Source: Purshia tridentata
Lineage: Eukaryota > Streptophyta > Magnoliopsida > Rosales > Rosaceae
Direction: 5' to 3'
Length of the DNA: 64,000 bases
NCBI GenBank assembly: GCA_003254885.1
Contig: QANT01008984.1
Span: 30,472 to 94,471 of the forward strand
In this document: piece after piece, positions 22,117 through 35,334 of the stretch
Numbering within the stretch: the first letter of the stretch is position 1
How the letters are laid out: each line of letters starts with the position of its first letter
The notes under the pieces: model-generated
What the model saw: the letters and a program-made list of their open reading frames with translations, nothing else
Told to the model about the DNA's origin: nothing
Databases searched by the model: none
Program-made: the position numbers and the translations under genes

Positions 22117-24125
22117 GGAGGGTGTATTCAATTAGGATTTTAATGGACTTTTGTAGAGTTTTTAAACGTCATTGACTTTTGCAGAGTTCATAAATTTTTA
22201 ATGACTTTTACAGACTCCACATACACTTTCACAAATTCTATATAAATCTTCATAGACTCCATACAGACCTTAATTCCAATTATTTTGAAAGATTTATAAA
22301 ACTCTTAATGTTCTAATTCTATTAGTTTTTGTTTCTATTAATTCGATTTTGAAAATGGACACTATTTAATACTCAAAAACAGACACTATTTAATATTTAA
22401 AAACAATTTTGGGTATTAGGTATTGAGTATTGGCTTTCATTGTTGTACAAGGCCTTGGAAAGCCAAACCATCAATTATTGCTTCAACTAATAGTTTGACT
22501 AACATATAGTTCTAATAAAATTTATACAAAGGACAAATTAATAACAAATACAAAATAATAATTTTTCTCATTCAATCAGTTCAGAGATTATACTAGCTTT
22601 GTCATTATATATTATAATATATAATGTTAGGCTATAATTTTCTCTAAAAATAGGACCATAAATGGAAATACCACAAATATATATACATATGTATATAGCA
22701 AACACCATTATTTTGTACGTGCAGGATCATTTCAAATAATCAATTTGTATACATATGTTTATAGAGAAGCAATCAAAGGGGCAATGTTTATTTTAAATAC
22801 GATTCATTGGCTTATTAGCTCCAATATAATTGCAATACAAAGCATTGTCTTGATTCTAATCACCCATGTGATTTTCCAATTTTTTTTCTTTTTCTAAGGA
22901 TGTGATTTTCAAACTTTTATCAAGCATAGATATAACTTTTTTATTTCTCAGTTAATAAATTATATACATATTTATATATATACTCTTGATTGAACTATGG
23001 GTATGAATTATGAAAAATACCAATGTTATAAAAAGTTAATGTTGATTAGGGAGGGGGTGGGCTTTGGTACTAATGAAATATAAATACCATTTTATATTTT
23101 ATATTTTATTAATTTTTCAAATAAAAATAAAAAATATATTTGAAATCCTTTGACATCTGCAGGAGAAAGGCTGGAGATTTATTGACTTTGATATAACATA
23201 GTTTACACTCCAAAATCCATGAAAGTCTATCATTTAATTCTTTATAACTCAATGACTTTTTGAATATCACATAACTTTTATAGACTTTTTAAAAGTCTTA
23301 ATTGAATAATACTAGATTTTCATAGACTCTTTAAAAGTCTTGATTGAATACCATCTAACATTTAAATTCCACCAAAGTCATTTAGGGCCAGTTTGGGGTT
23401 GAGGTGTCTTGAAAATAAGTTGCTTATTTTTACCCCACAGCAGTTTTTGGTGTTTGGTTAATAAAGTAAAATCTGCTTATTTTGAAAATAGGGGTGGGAA
23501 AAAGCAGATTTTAGGGGTTAGGGCAAAGTAACTAAAGAAATGCTTTCAAAATCTGCTGTAGGAGAAAGCAGCCATAACTTTCAAAATTGCCCTCACTCAA
23601 TTTAAAAAATGACAATATTTACCCCTCTTATTAAAAAATTATAGTAACATTATTAAAATTACATTTTAATTAACAAAATACAATGACAAAAAATATTAAT
23701 ATAAAGTGAGTTTTATATACGTAAGTCACGAAAATAATTTTTACTAAAAAAATCATAAATAAAACTTAGAAAAAATGGTAAATAAAAGTTAAAAAAAACC
23801 ATAAATAAAAGTTAAAAAAATCATAATTAAAAGTAAAAAAAGTAAGTAAAAGCATTCTTGTTTTACCAAACAAAAAATTAAAATGCACTTTCAGCACTAT
23901 GTCTATTTTGGTCATTATACATAGTCACAGCACTTTTACATCAAAATATACCAAATATTGTACTGCTGTTTTTAAGATTCACAGCACTTTTAAAAACACA
24001 GTCTACCAAACATTTAACTGTTTACCTCACAACTGCTTTTTCTCACCACACAGCTACAACAGCTTTTTTTCATCATACAGCAATCCCAAACTGGCCCTTA
24101 AAATCCTAATTGAATACACCTCCCT
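22117..24125. mobile_element. PIF/Harbinger-like non-autonomous element, host of a nested MITE
   Basis: The left end GGAGGGTGTATTCAATTAGG is mirrored by CCTAATTGAATACACCTCCC at the right end, and the match continues through ATTTTAA. TAA flanks both sides (22114-22116 and 24126-24128), fitting the 3-bp duplication of PIF/Harbinger elements. Sub-terminal GACTTTT-type repeats run along both arms (GACTTTTTAAAAGTCTTAATTGAATA near 23283). Removing the inner element (23385-24097) lengthens the terminal repeat match, which supports the nesting. There is no transposase frame. Confidence 0.7.
23385..24097. mobile_element. Nested Tourist-like MITE with TTA duplication
   Basis: Terminal inverted repeats GGGCCAGTTTGGGGTTG (23385-23401) and CAATCCCAAACTGGCCC (24081-24097) match at 16 of 17 positions. 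TTA flanks both ends (23382-23384 and 24098-24100), the target duplication expected of PIF/Harbinger (Tourist) MITEs. The interior is AT-rich with repeated CAGCACTTTTA motifs and no real coding frame. It sits within the outer element's right arm. Confidence 0.85.
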
Positions 24126-24128
24126 TAA

Positions 24129-27100
24129 ACATAATTAACGATTTAGACCTAATTGCAAATGTAATTAAAATGCGAGACTAAAATTTTCAAAATTTAAAGA
24201 ACATGACCAAAGTTGAAGTTTTGTTAAAGTATAAAGACAAAAGGTACACTTTGGCTTAAATGTTTGTGAATGGTATGACTTTCAACTCCCATATTTTTAA
24301 TGAAGTTACTGTGTGACTTTTGTTGTTAAATCAAATTTCACTAATTTATGGAGTAACATTGGTTTAGTCAAAAGATTTGACAAAGGTAACACTATTACTA
24401 TCATATATATATAACATAATGAAGTGGGCTTTTCTGTTTGAAGCTTAACACCCTTGTAGTGGTTATCCATAATATATATAGGAAAACGATGATATTAGAG
24501 ATTTATTATGTTGTCAATTATTATTATATAAATAATATATAATTCATGAAGTCGAGAAGAAAATGTTTTTGAAACAGTTTTTAAATGGCAAACCAAACAG
24601 AGTTGCAGACATTTGTATTAACCATTAAATTTTCATCCAACTGCTAAAACATGGCAAATGTCTTGACAAAGTTTAGTTACTAAATATAGGAGAAGGTGCT
24701 TGGGCATTGTAAAATCCCAAAAATGAGTTCATGACAAGGATATCCTGAAACTGGTAATTACCATATATATTCTGCTTAAACTTGATTTATGATCGATCAC
24801 CATGCCTTTTATAATTAATAGCTTTTCTTTCTTCTTTCGACATGTCTCCATACATAACTTGACTTTATAGAAAAGGGGCATTTCGGTGGCGTGTGTGGAC
24901 AGTGAACATGCTCTCCTTTACAGATAACAACATCCACTTTTTAATTCATAAAACCACATTTTCTAAATCAAAGGGTCAGAACTAGCTCACCTTGCTTCTC
25001 AATCTCAACGACAGCATATATGTATTCATATTTCACATATCTTTAACAATGAGATCAGAAAATGGGAACATTTAAAGAATTTCTTAAAACCAGCTGCTTG
25101 TCCCTTAACTCACAAGTAAAAACTACACCAACTGAATCTCAAAGATCAAAGATATGGATATCTTTTGTAGATTAAGTAATTGAGCTATGTAGAGAAAGCA
25201 GGTAGTGCCTCCCCACCAACAAAAGCTAAGAGCTTACATATAATATTCAATGATATAGCTATGCCTATATAAAATTTTGGCAATGACCCCAACAGACTTT
25301 GATCTCCAAAGTCCAAAACAAAAATCTCACAGCCTAGCTTGTGTGTGAGTGTGTGAGTGAGTGTGTGTGTGGTGTATTATGAAACCTCAAATAGCGGTGG
25401 TCAATATGGGGCTGTTACTGCATGCAGTGCACATAGACGTCACAAGAAAACGTGAAAAGGAAAGATATGCAATATTGCAATTTGCAATTATTTATATACA
25501 AAATGTTGCAGTCGGATAGCCTCCTCACAATCAAAGCATGCTGATGCCGCTTCAGTCCAGAACTATGAGCAGCACTAGTACTACTACTTCCTCTGGCTTT
25601 AATTATTCAACTGAATAAAAGGGGAATTTCAGCATTGACTCTTCTTTTTAGTGAAATGTCACAGAAACTTATTTGTCACAATAATGCATGTTAGTGATGG
25701 CAATTACAAGCTAGCAGTTCAGCACAGAATAAAGATCTAAAATACAGCAAATGACCCCAATAGGGCCAAGACAGTGATACTTACTATATGCCAAAGCATG
25801 AAAAGAGGAACTCAATGAATCATCAGTAGAGTTAATATATATCAAAGTTTGCCTTAACATTCAAGGCAATTAATAGGGACAAATTAAGATAAGGACACAC
25901 CATCTGTAACATTAAGTGTCATATTGATTTTGAAGAATTTTAATTTGCAGTAAGATGATTTGTTGATGACTAATCATTCATATACATACAAAATTATTCT
26001 TTTATAGGCAAATAATCTATTGAATGTTGCAGGAGTTACATAAGTGTTTAGGCGAAAAGTAGTTGCCAACGATCAACATCAGTGAATTAGATGAGTGTTT
26101 CATTAAGAAACCAATTAGGAGAGAAACTCTATCAGTAACAAATGGAAAGACTGCACCATATAAAGGTCTTGGTCTATAGATGTTCAAACCACTAGACCGT
26201 GCTAATTGCTAAACCATAGTTTGTTTCTGCAACAATTGTACACAAAAAGGATAATCCTTATTAGCATTTAAAACATTAGAAAATACATGAATAAAAAATC
26301 AGGTATATATAGTTACTATACTGCAATAAATGGAAAACTTCTGCAAGCAAAAAAAGCAAATAACACTTTATAGCCAAGAAAAAAGAATATATATGACCAT
26401 ATAAGTGGATGATTATCTTTTTGGGTGATGATCGAGAAAGTAAGTCAGTGCCAAGAACAGAAAGAAAACATATATAATATAGCAACCGCCAACACAATTT
26501 TACACACAAACACACAGAGAGACAGAGATATAGAGAAAATGAAACGCTGCAAGGGATTATTTAAAAGAAAAAAAAAAAGGCAATTTAAATATACCTGTAA
26601 TTTAAAGCAGCAATGAAAACTTAAGGTGAATATTGCATCAAGAAATCTTGAATAGTGTGAAAGCCAAAGCTGTGAAGTGGGAGCTCACTAGCACTGCCCA
26701 AAGCAGAATAAAAATCATTTATTTATTTATTTTTTGAAAAAAGAAATAACTACCATTGCTGTTTGCCACTCATGAGTCATATATGTCTGGGTAGTGGATC
26801 AAAGAATATTAGGAAAAGACAGACCACCAAGGTTAAAATTTGTTCTATGTGTAGAACAAAACAAACAGCATCTTGTCATCCTAGCTGACAAAAAAATTTG
26901 AGTTCAGAAACAACTTTGATATTTTAAAATGACTTAGCCCGTTGAACTATTTCTTACTGCAGGTAAAAAATTAATTTGAGTCTTGACATCTTGAAAAACT
27001 TGTCAATTAATTTTGGGTTGAATGTTCCAATTTTCTTCAATAATATTGTGATAAGGTTTTTTCACAATGCAACACCTTGAATTTGTATCTACTGCATGTC

Positions 27101-30100
27101 AGCAATTTCAGACTTACAGATCAATCTTTGTTCTTTTGTCATTTTTTCACACTTGATGCCCCTACCTACCCAACTTTGAATATCCTCAAGGCCGGGTAAC
27201 ATATAGTCACATGTTGAAAAACATTCATTAGAATTATATTTTATTCAACAAATCAAAGAAAGAAACACAAAAGCTAAAACACATAAAAAAATAGAATACA
27301 TTCCATAAATTCAGCTTTGATTGAAATGAATGCGAATAAGCTTGAATAAGGCATGTGAATAATAATAAATATTATTGAAAATAAAATATCTGAACCATAA
27401 TTAACCAGAAGATAATCTGCAAGCAACTGCCCAACGGCGTTCTATATAACGGGACGCAAGTTCGAACCGGACCGGATTTAACTTAAGTTTTGTAATCGGG
27501 TCTAACCCGAAAACGGCTTTTATAAACTGGGCCGAGGAGTTAACTAGTAGGTATAGGCCTGAAGGTCCTGGACCCAAAAACTGACATTGAAGCCCAAATC
27601 AACTCCACGACCCCACATTCACTGTACCCAATTATTCACTATTTCGTCATTTGGGCCTAGGTTTCATTAATTTGTTTTTTTTTGGGGGTGAAATTCATTA
27701 ATTTGATTTTAAAGATTATCCAAATTTGATTATTATGATTAACAAAAGTTTCAAATGAAAAGAAGAATTAGCCAAATTTGATGCACTGGGCATATGAATC
27801 AAATTCTGTTTTTTAGATTTTTCTTGTTTGGGGCAAAGAAAAAAAAGAAGAAGCTTTTTCATGGTATCTAAACATTTGATGACACAAATGCAATTCCACA
27901 ACAAAACAAGAAACCAATAGATAATGACAGGAATAAGCTTGTAGACAAAGGACTCTTTCATTATGGGACCAAGTCAATAATGCTTGTTAAACTCTTTACA
28001 AGTAGTTTTAATATACAAATTGGTTCTATCATTAGACCGTTAGTTTTACAATGCTGGTGGATGCCGGCCCAATTAAGGGTGTAAGGCTAATGTACTTTAA
28101 TTTTACCTGCACATTTTACACCTGATATGGTAACATAATTTGCAATTAATGGCGAATCCATATACATCTTAGGATGTCGACTGAGCCCAATATTGGCCAA
28201 TGTTGATAATGAAATGTATTTTCTACATTTCAAGAGTGTAAGAAGCACAGTCGACCATGTCATCTCCAAGGAGAAGAAGATGAAAGGGGTAGAGAGAGAA
28301 AGAGAGAGACAGTCAAAATATTAACTCTTTGAGTTTGTGCAAACCACCAACGGCGCAAAGAGAGAAAATAAGAAAGGTTAAAAGTTAAAAACATTGGAAG
28401 AAAAAGAAGAGGCTAGGAAGAATATATGAAGAAAAAAGAAAGAAAAGTTTGTATAGTGAGGATCTTTCAGTTCAGTGCCATCAATTCAATTCAATTAATT
28501 GTGTTTGGACTACTGTCATCCATTTTCTCCCAAACCAAATCACTTTCCCTATACATTTGCACCCACTTTGCCTTACATGACTTGACCATTTCTCACCATG
28601 CGATCATGTTCTTCTTCATCCACCCCTCAACTTTCTCAAGAAAAGGGAAAGGAGGATGAAAAAGAAAGGGGAATTTACGCTGTACAACGATAAAGTCATG
28701 AGCTCAGTCTATATAAAGATGCCCCATCTAAATCTAGTTGGGAATATATTTCAATCCAAACAATGATGGCTTCCCACATCCACTTTATTTAGCATTTGCC
28801 TATATCAACAATCCCTTTCCCATCAATTTCCAAGTTAAAAAGGCTTCCAACCAAATATGAGGACTAGAGTATAGAAATCTAAAGTCATTAGCCCAAAAGT
28901 AGCTGAACATGACCTTTATTACCCATCACTCTGCAACTCCATATGTATAACACACACAATCCTGTATATAATTAGTTAACCACAAGTTCTTCGTATAATG
29001 ATGTATTATATGACATATACTATGTTTTTAAGCTTGAGAGTTTGATGAATTCAAGTGTGGTGTCACTCAAGCCTACTAGGTGGATAATTCATATTGGTTA
29101 ATGTGACACATATGGTCATTTGGCGCACCACGTAAATAGCATGCTTTGATACCATGTTAAAGCCCCATGGGCCGAACTCATCCTTAAAAACAGGTTGTAA
29201 GGGAAGGATTGCCCAAAACTTATACATTGCACACCAACTACATCCTAGTGATGTGGGATATTTGACATGGCTAACTCTTTGAGAGTAGAGATAAACCAGA
29301 ATACATTTTTGGGCATTATGGTATGCGTGACTTAAGTTGCAAAATGTGGATGAGAGTGTTTTAAAGCTAGAATTTGGTTTTTGTGTGAGCTAGCTAGGGA
29401 ATGAAGTAAATAATGAAAAAATTTAAGTATTCATTCCAAAATTAATTGGTTATGTGAGAAGTAGCTTAAACCAGTATAAGTTATTATACAAGGCCTCACA
29501 TTTTCGATATGTGATATTTCTTTCAAAACACCTCAACATATGTAGCGTCATTCAAGCTTAATACATAGACAATTCATATTGAGTGATGTGAGAGTACGTA
29601 AATAATTTACTTTAATACCATGAAAAATTAATCTAGTTATATATTTTAAAACCAATTAGTTATAAGAGAAGTAGTTCAAACTCTTGTAAATTATTATTGA
29701 ATGCTTAACATTTTCTATTTGAAATATTTCTCACAACAAATAAGAGATTTAATTTTATGTATGTAGTTGGATGCACATACGTGGTCCAATGGACACGTGC
29801 AAATGATGGCATTGTCTTGGCTAATGATGGATTCCCACCGCTTCTTCCACTGCGTGGGATCCACTCCTATCATGCGACCCAACTTCACCAATATATCATG
29901 TCCTCTTTTTCTTTGACCGACAAAATACCCCTTCAAATCAAATGATAATCAATTGTTGCTATTCCCCCTCTCATCTGATCAATACGTACAATTTCATGAA
30001 TTTGGATGTCTGCAAATTCATACAAATGTTTACTTGGATGTGACATTTTTTAGCCTATATGGAATGAGCATGATTGATAGTTGGGCCTTGTTTTCTTAGT

Positions 30101-30650
30101 AAGTTAATAAACTTTTGAGATAGTAGTTAAAAATAGCTAGACTAAATAGTTCGTGTGTTGCAAAACATTATCAATTTTCTAAGTTGTTCTTTGCTTTTTC
30201 AAATGGAAGGCCCACAAATAATTCAAACTAATTATAGCTAGACAAGTTTGAAGGGGAAGTGCTATATATGCTTGCATTAATTAAGATTAGGAATAATTAG
30301 AAATAGATCCAATTTTGAAGGGTCGTTCGGACTAAAACCATATAAAAATTTAAATTAATACTTAAATCCAATTTTTTAGACTGAGGTCCAAAAAATAGGC
30401 CTTTTAAAATTTTGACTTATATTATATCTTAAAATTAAGATAATCAATATGAATTAATTTTAAAAATTATAAAAGATAATATCTATTCAGACATTTTTAA
30501 TTAAAACATTCAAGATTATCTAGTTTTATATTTTTTAATTTGAAATAATAAATGATAATATCCATTTATATTATATAATAAAAAAATATATTAACTCATA
30601 AAAAATAATCAAACAAGTAAGAGAAAAAAAATTTTTATATATATAGGTAC
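24129..30650. other. Gene-free AT-rich interval upstream of WOX4
   Basis: About 6.5 kb with no frame matching a known family. It contains a GT-rich microsatellite near 25339-25373 and diverged repeats at 29040-29740. Short frames here have biased, low-complexity composition. Confidence 0.5.
29040..29740. repeat. Diverged repeated segments, unclassified
   Basis: Two old copies share the pieces GATAATTCATATTG / GACAATTCATATTG, TTTGATACCATG / TTTAATACCATG, and a following block (TTGGTTATGTGAGAAGTAGCTTAAAC near 29446; TTAGTTATAAGAGAAGTAGTTCAAAC near 29656). They look like remnants of a repeated element, possibly a short retrotransposon, but no primer-binding site, polypurine tract or coding part could be recognised. 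Confidence 0.45.
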
Positions 30651-30903
30651 ATTTCAATTGTACCAATATTTGAGTTGGTATATATATATATATTTATTTA
30701 TTCGAGTTGCTTCATTTCTTGAGTTTTGAGGGTAAATCTCATCTTTTCACCCCATCCCCTCCTAGGATATAGAATGGATTCGATAGAGGCGTTATGTTAG
30801 GGTTTAACTCTGAAATTTTGGGCGGAGTCCAAAATTCTGGAGCTAAACCATAACATAAAAGCCGACAAACCAAAACCGATCGATTGATTGGTACAATTGA
30901 AAT
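30651..30903. mobile_element. Short inverted-repeat element related to the LACS intron insertion
   Basis: A perfect 17-base inverted repeat bounds it: ATTTCAATTGTACCAAT (30651-30667) and its reverse complement (30887-30903). The interior (TAGGATATAGAATGG, TTTAACTCTGAAATTTTGGG) resembles the core of 15417-15650, suggesting one family at two sites. It does not encode a protein. Confidence 0.6.
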
Positions 30904-33900
30904 ATATTTACAAACTAGAGTTAATCGTTCGTTTGGTACAGTTAAATCTCATAATTAATTATAAGATAATATGATAATATTAATTATAATATATAATATA
31001 ATATTATAATATTAAAATAATATACAATTAGAATAATATTAAGATTTACATATTATTAGTTTTAGAATAATATTATATATTTTTTAAATATATTAAAAAC
31101 ATCTTAATAATATTTTTAGACTTTAATCAAAAATAAAAAAATATTAAAGTATTAATCTAAGAGAAGAAGAAAAATTGGACGAGTTTATAAATCACCTTTA
31201 AGATTAATATAAATCATTGGGCCCATAATTTGTATATTTACCACAAAATATCCGCAAGTAAATTTGAGAATCGAAGATATACGGAGTAAGAGGGACCATA
31301 GTTTGAGTGGTCGTTGTTACTTGCATGCATGTAATTAACTAAAGCAACCTTTAGAAACAGTAATTTTGGTGCTGTATATGATCATCCATCGAACTGCTTA
31401 ATTAATTAGGTTAGGTACAAAATGATAGTCACCTAATTTAGTAGGAAGATATTTATTATTTTTTGTTGTCGTGATTGAAGGGAGCTGATAGGATGTAATG
31501 ATCAGCAATTACTTATATGCTTACGTGAGTCAGACAGAGTATAGGTAGCTAGTTTTTTTTTTGTCCTTTAGCTAGGAAGCTAATTAAACAACATCGAATT
31601 GTGTATATGGATTCAAGCTCATTTATAATCTTAAACATTAATGTCAACAATGGTATCATTGTCCCACGCATATACGTCAAAGTAGAATGACATCTGTCCA
31701 ATAAAATTAAAATGCATGGGTCACCTAATTTCGAAAACGATCTTCCACTTTTCAGAGATCTATTTTCATTTTCACCATGCCAGTATACTTAATTACTTCT
31801 TAACTCACTACTGTACAAGTAACATTTCCTAAACAGAATGAACAGCTTGGTTTTCATTTTTTTTTTTTCACCAAAGAAAGGCTTATAAAGCGAGATTTTG
31901 TGAGATTTGTTGTCCATGTGAGTCCACCATGATCGAGTTCACAACAATGAGCTAGCTAGCTAACTGTTCCGCAAATTTTTTTTTACTAAATTTAGTTGAT
32001 TGATTGGTCGGTCGTGTAAATTGAAAGAGGCTCGTATTTAGATACATAAATTGGTCGGTGTAAGAAGACAGACCGAAAGACAAGGGGATATTCATAAATA
32101 GACGCCTGCATCTGAGAATTTTCATATATATATATATATATCAATTAATTACTATATTATACTTTGTCCCCATTAACCAAAAAATATTGTCATATATGCT
32201 TTTATATATATAGCATCATTAGCTCGCGTATTACTGAATACTGATAACTAATGGGATAGCTTAATTTCCTCCAGCCTGATTGATCCAAGACAAAGACAAA
32301 ATCAGAATAGTCGTTACATCAGATATGGAACCAATCTTCAATCTTGACAGATTAACATGAACCCTAATTTATCGGGGATTAAGAAATTTTTGTCACAACG
32401 GAAGCTGTACGGTGCGCGTGAAATAATTAACATGAAATATATTATATTCATATATATAGACGACGTCACACGTATATATGCCTTTAATTTACATGCATTC
32501 ACATTTGGAGTGTGTTCATAATTCAGATTTCGATGGGAAAATAAATCAACATCGATCAACATCATTGAATCTAGGCATGAGGATGATGTAAAGGAGCCTC
32601 TTTACTCAGTTGAAGATCGATCTTTTTTTTTTTTTGTTTGTTTAATTTGAATTTGGGTTTAACAACAGTTAATCAAATATAAGATCAATGCTCAGCAATA
32701 TCTACTGTGCTTTCTCAGTGAGATATACATATATATAGTTCATAGCTAGCTAGTAACGTACGCTTTTTCTGGGGAAATATGGATCGGTACGTTCCACGCG
32801 TGGTGTTCGTGTTCCAAATGGACATGATCGATTAAAGTGCAAAATGTCTGAAACATGCATGATGTACAAGAACTAAACTACGTACAAGTGATCAGTATAC
32901 TTTGGGCCTCATAAAATCATCAAACCTAGTTCATGTGAAGTGCACGGTGTTTAATTGTGATCATGATTTTTGACCGTGTGCAATATAATGTGTTCATCAG
33001 TCAAGTATATTCCTGCACGGCTGCATAATCGATCACACGTGTTATCCTCAATAGCCTCAGTTATTCCAAACTATGCGTGATTGCAGTCATTCATAATTAA
33101 AACCAGTTTTACTCTAAACTCATCATTGTCTGTGAAACTGGGAATTTTATGTAAAATACGTATACATATGTATATATAAGCTTATCTGTGGGATTTTTTG
33201 TAGGACTCATTCCACATTTGATATTTTAAAAATTAGAACAATTTATATTTTAAGTTTGTATTCAAAAATCTTCCTTGCAAAAAAATTAAATCGGAAATAA
33301 TTTACCTATTTGATTAAATAATCATATATATATATGTGTGTGTACAAGATTCATTGGTATTGGCTTTTTCCTGAAACTGAAGAAAAAGTGAGGGAAGGGA
33401 ACTTGGGATTTTTTTATATATTTATAGTTATAGATACTATTTGGGAAATTGGAATTAGTACGTACAGTAGTTGCCAAAAGAAAGAAAGAAAGAAAGAGCG
33501 AGCCAGCTAGCAAATTAAAGCGGATATATGGGGAAATGGCATGCATGCATATTCAGATAGATTTTGGCTGTGTTTCGGTTTTTCAACGTTGTACATGAAC
33601 CACAGAAAAAAGAGTACTGAAAGACTAGCTAGGACGGCATTCATTCATTGATTCATATATATATTGAGTTTGGTCACATATGCATATCCAACCGTATATA
33701 TCTATATTGAAAAGAAAAGGCAATAGCCAAAGCGAATTCCCATATTCAAGTTTTGGGATTGGAGGAATGTTTTCAATTCTTATATATTATTCCCTCCCTC
33801 TCATTCTATCGCTTTATTGTGGAAAAGCTGGAGAGAGAGGCAGAGAGGCCACCGAAAAGCAAGGACACCTTATCATGAAAGCAAGAAAAAAACGACCCGA

Positions 33901-34249
33901 TTTGATATGCCAACACAAACGCATATACACACACCCACACGCTCATACCCTAACTTCACACACTCATAGCCACTCTGTTGCTTGCTTTGTTTGCTCTAGA
34001 ATTAATTATTGTCTCTCTTTCTCTCTCTCTTTCTTTCTCTTTCTTTCTCTCTCTTTTTCTTATTTTTGTGCGGAAAATCCCCAAGTCAACCACACCTCAT
34101 CATTTGGTCTTGGCTGTTCCAAGCACCACCTCATTTCCCACTTTAATTCTCACTTTATCAATGATCTGATATCTCTCTCTCACACTCATCTCGGCCGGGC
34201 TATATAATTACATGGTCGATCTCTCTATCATTCCAGAACTCCACCATAC
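30904..34249. other. Proximal WOX4 upstream region
   Basis: AT-rich sequence with a GAAA microsatellite (about 33480-33496) and a CT-rich tract at about 34010-34058, likely in the WOX4 leader or promoter. CT/GA tracts are binding sites for BPC factors in plants. TATATAA occurs at 34201-34207. No separate gene is seen. Confidence 0.45.
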
Positions 34250-34259
34250 ATGGGAATGA
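34212..34259 (+). other. Possible uORF overlapping upstream WOX4 ATGs
   Basis: ATG at 34212 opens a 15-codon frame ending in TGA at 34257-34259. It overlaps the in-frame WOX4 ATGs at 34250 and 34256 and stops just before the ATG at 34265. It matters only if transcription starts upstream of 34212; the TATATAA at 34201 could instead give a start near 34235, which would exclude it. Confidence 0.35.
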
Positions 34260-35334
34260 TAAGCATGAAGGTGCATCAGTTCGCACGTGGACTCTGCTGG
34301 GATCACCACGAACAACCCTCCCTCACCCTCGGCTGCACCAAACGCTTACGCCCTCTCGCTCCCAAGCTCCCCACCACCACCACCACCACCACCACCGCCG
34401 ACACTTCAAGTACTACTACTCTCGCTCCTTTAGACCTTAAGAGTTTCATCAGGCCTGATAGTGGCCCCAGAAAGCACCTTGCACCATCTAATTCTTCTGA
34501 TCAAAACAAGAAAGATTCACCCCACCCCCAGGTACACATAATATCATAATGAATTCATGATGATGATAATATCTATTATTTTTGCCCATACTTCATGCAA
34601 TCATACATTAATTACTTGCATTAATTCCAACATCTACGTCAACTGAAAAGAAAAGTTATAACATTAACTGCCACACACATATAATAATATTCTCTTAATA
34701 GACTAGCTAGTAGTATCTCATGTTGTTTAGTAAGAGAACGAGTATTATATACTGATATTAATTAGTACTACGTATGTTGCAGGTGGAGACTCTCCCGGGA
34801 GGGACGCGTTGGAACCCTACGCAAGAGCAGATAGGGATACTAGAAATGTTGTACCGGGGAGGAATGCGAACTCCAAACGCACAGCAAATCGAACAAATTA
34901 CAGCTCAGCTTGGCAAGTATGGCAAGATCGAAGGCAAGAATGTGTTCTACTGGTTCCAGAATCACAAAGCACGCGAGAGGCAGAAGCAGAAACGCAACAG
35001 TCTTGGGCTTATCCACTCGCCTCGAACCCCAACTTCTGTAATTACCACCGTAAGTCCCCACTCTAATTAAACTTTAGAATATATAAAAATGAAAGCTTTT
35101 AATTAATTAATTTACTATATATTCTAACTTGTTTATGATATATCTTGGCAGGTGGGAGAAGTAGTGGTGGAAAGAGAGGAGGATAGTCCATACAAGAGAA
35201 AGTGCCGGAGCTGGGCATTTGATAATTGCTTGGTCCAAGAATATCATACTAGTAACGACGTCGTCGTGGTCGAGGAGGAGGGAACAGCTGATAGAACACT
35301 CGAGCTCTTCCCATTACACCCAGAAGGCAGATGA
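34250..35334 (+). CDS. WOX4: WUSCHEL-related homeobox 4
   Basis: A homeodomain transcription factor that maintains vascular cambium and procambium downstream of TDIF/CLE41-PXY signalling in Arabidopsis. Exons 34250-34531, 34783-35049 and 35152-35334 (GT-AG) give 243 residues from the first ATG. Homologues start with MKVH, which corresponds to the ATG at 34265 (238 residues), so 34265 may be the true start. The WOX homeodomain begins [19 protein letters not shown] and includes [18 protein letters not shown] (helix 3). The C-terminus carries the WUS box TLELFPLHP followed by EGR. The N-terminal [11 protein letters not shown]-like motif ([12 protein letters not shown]) and FIRPD are WOX4 hallmarks. 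A (CCA)n tract encodes eight consecutive Thr. It stands alone with long non-coding flanks on both sides, as is common for developmental regulators. Confidence 0.96.

Noticed and set aside
22117-24125. LTR retrotransposon
   Set aside because: The end repeats are inverted, not direct, and there is no gag/pol frame, primer-binding site or polypurine tract.
27440-27490. Possible tRNA (GTTCGAAC-like T-loop near 27469)
   Set aside because: No matching A-box, anticodon arm or acceptor stem could be folded around it.
33680-34207. 175-codon frame upstream of WOX4
   Set aside because: It runs through a CT microsatellite and low-complexity leader sequence and shows no conserved motif.
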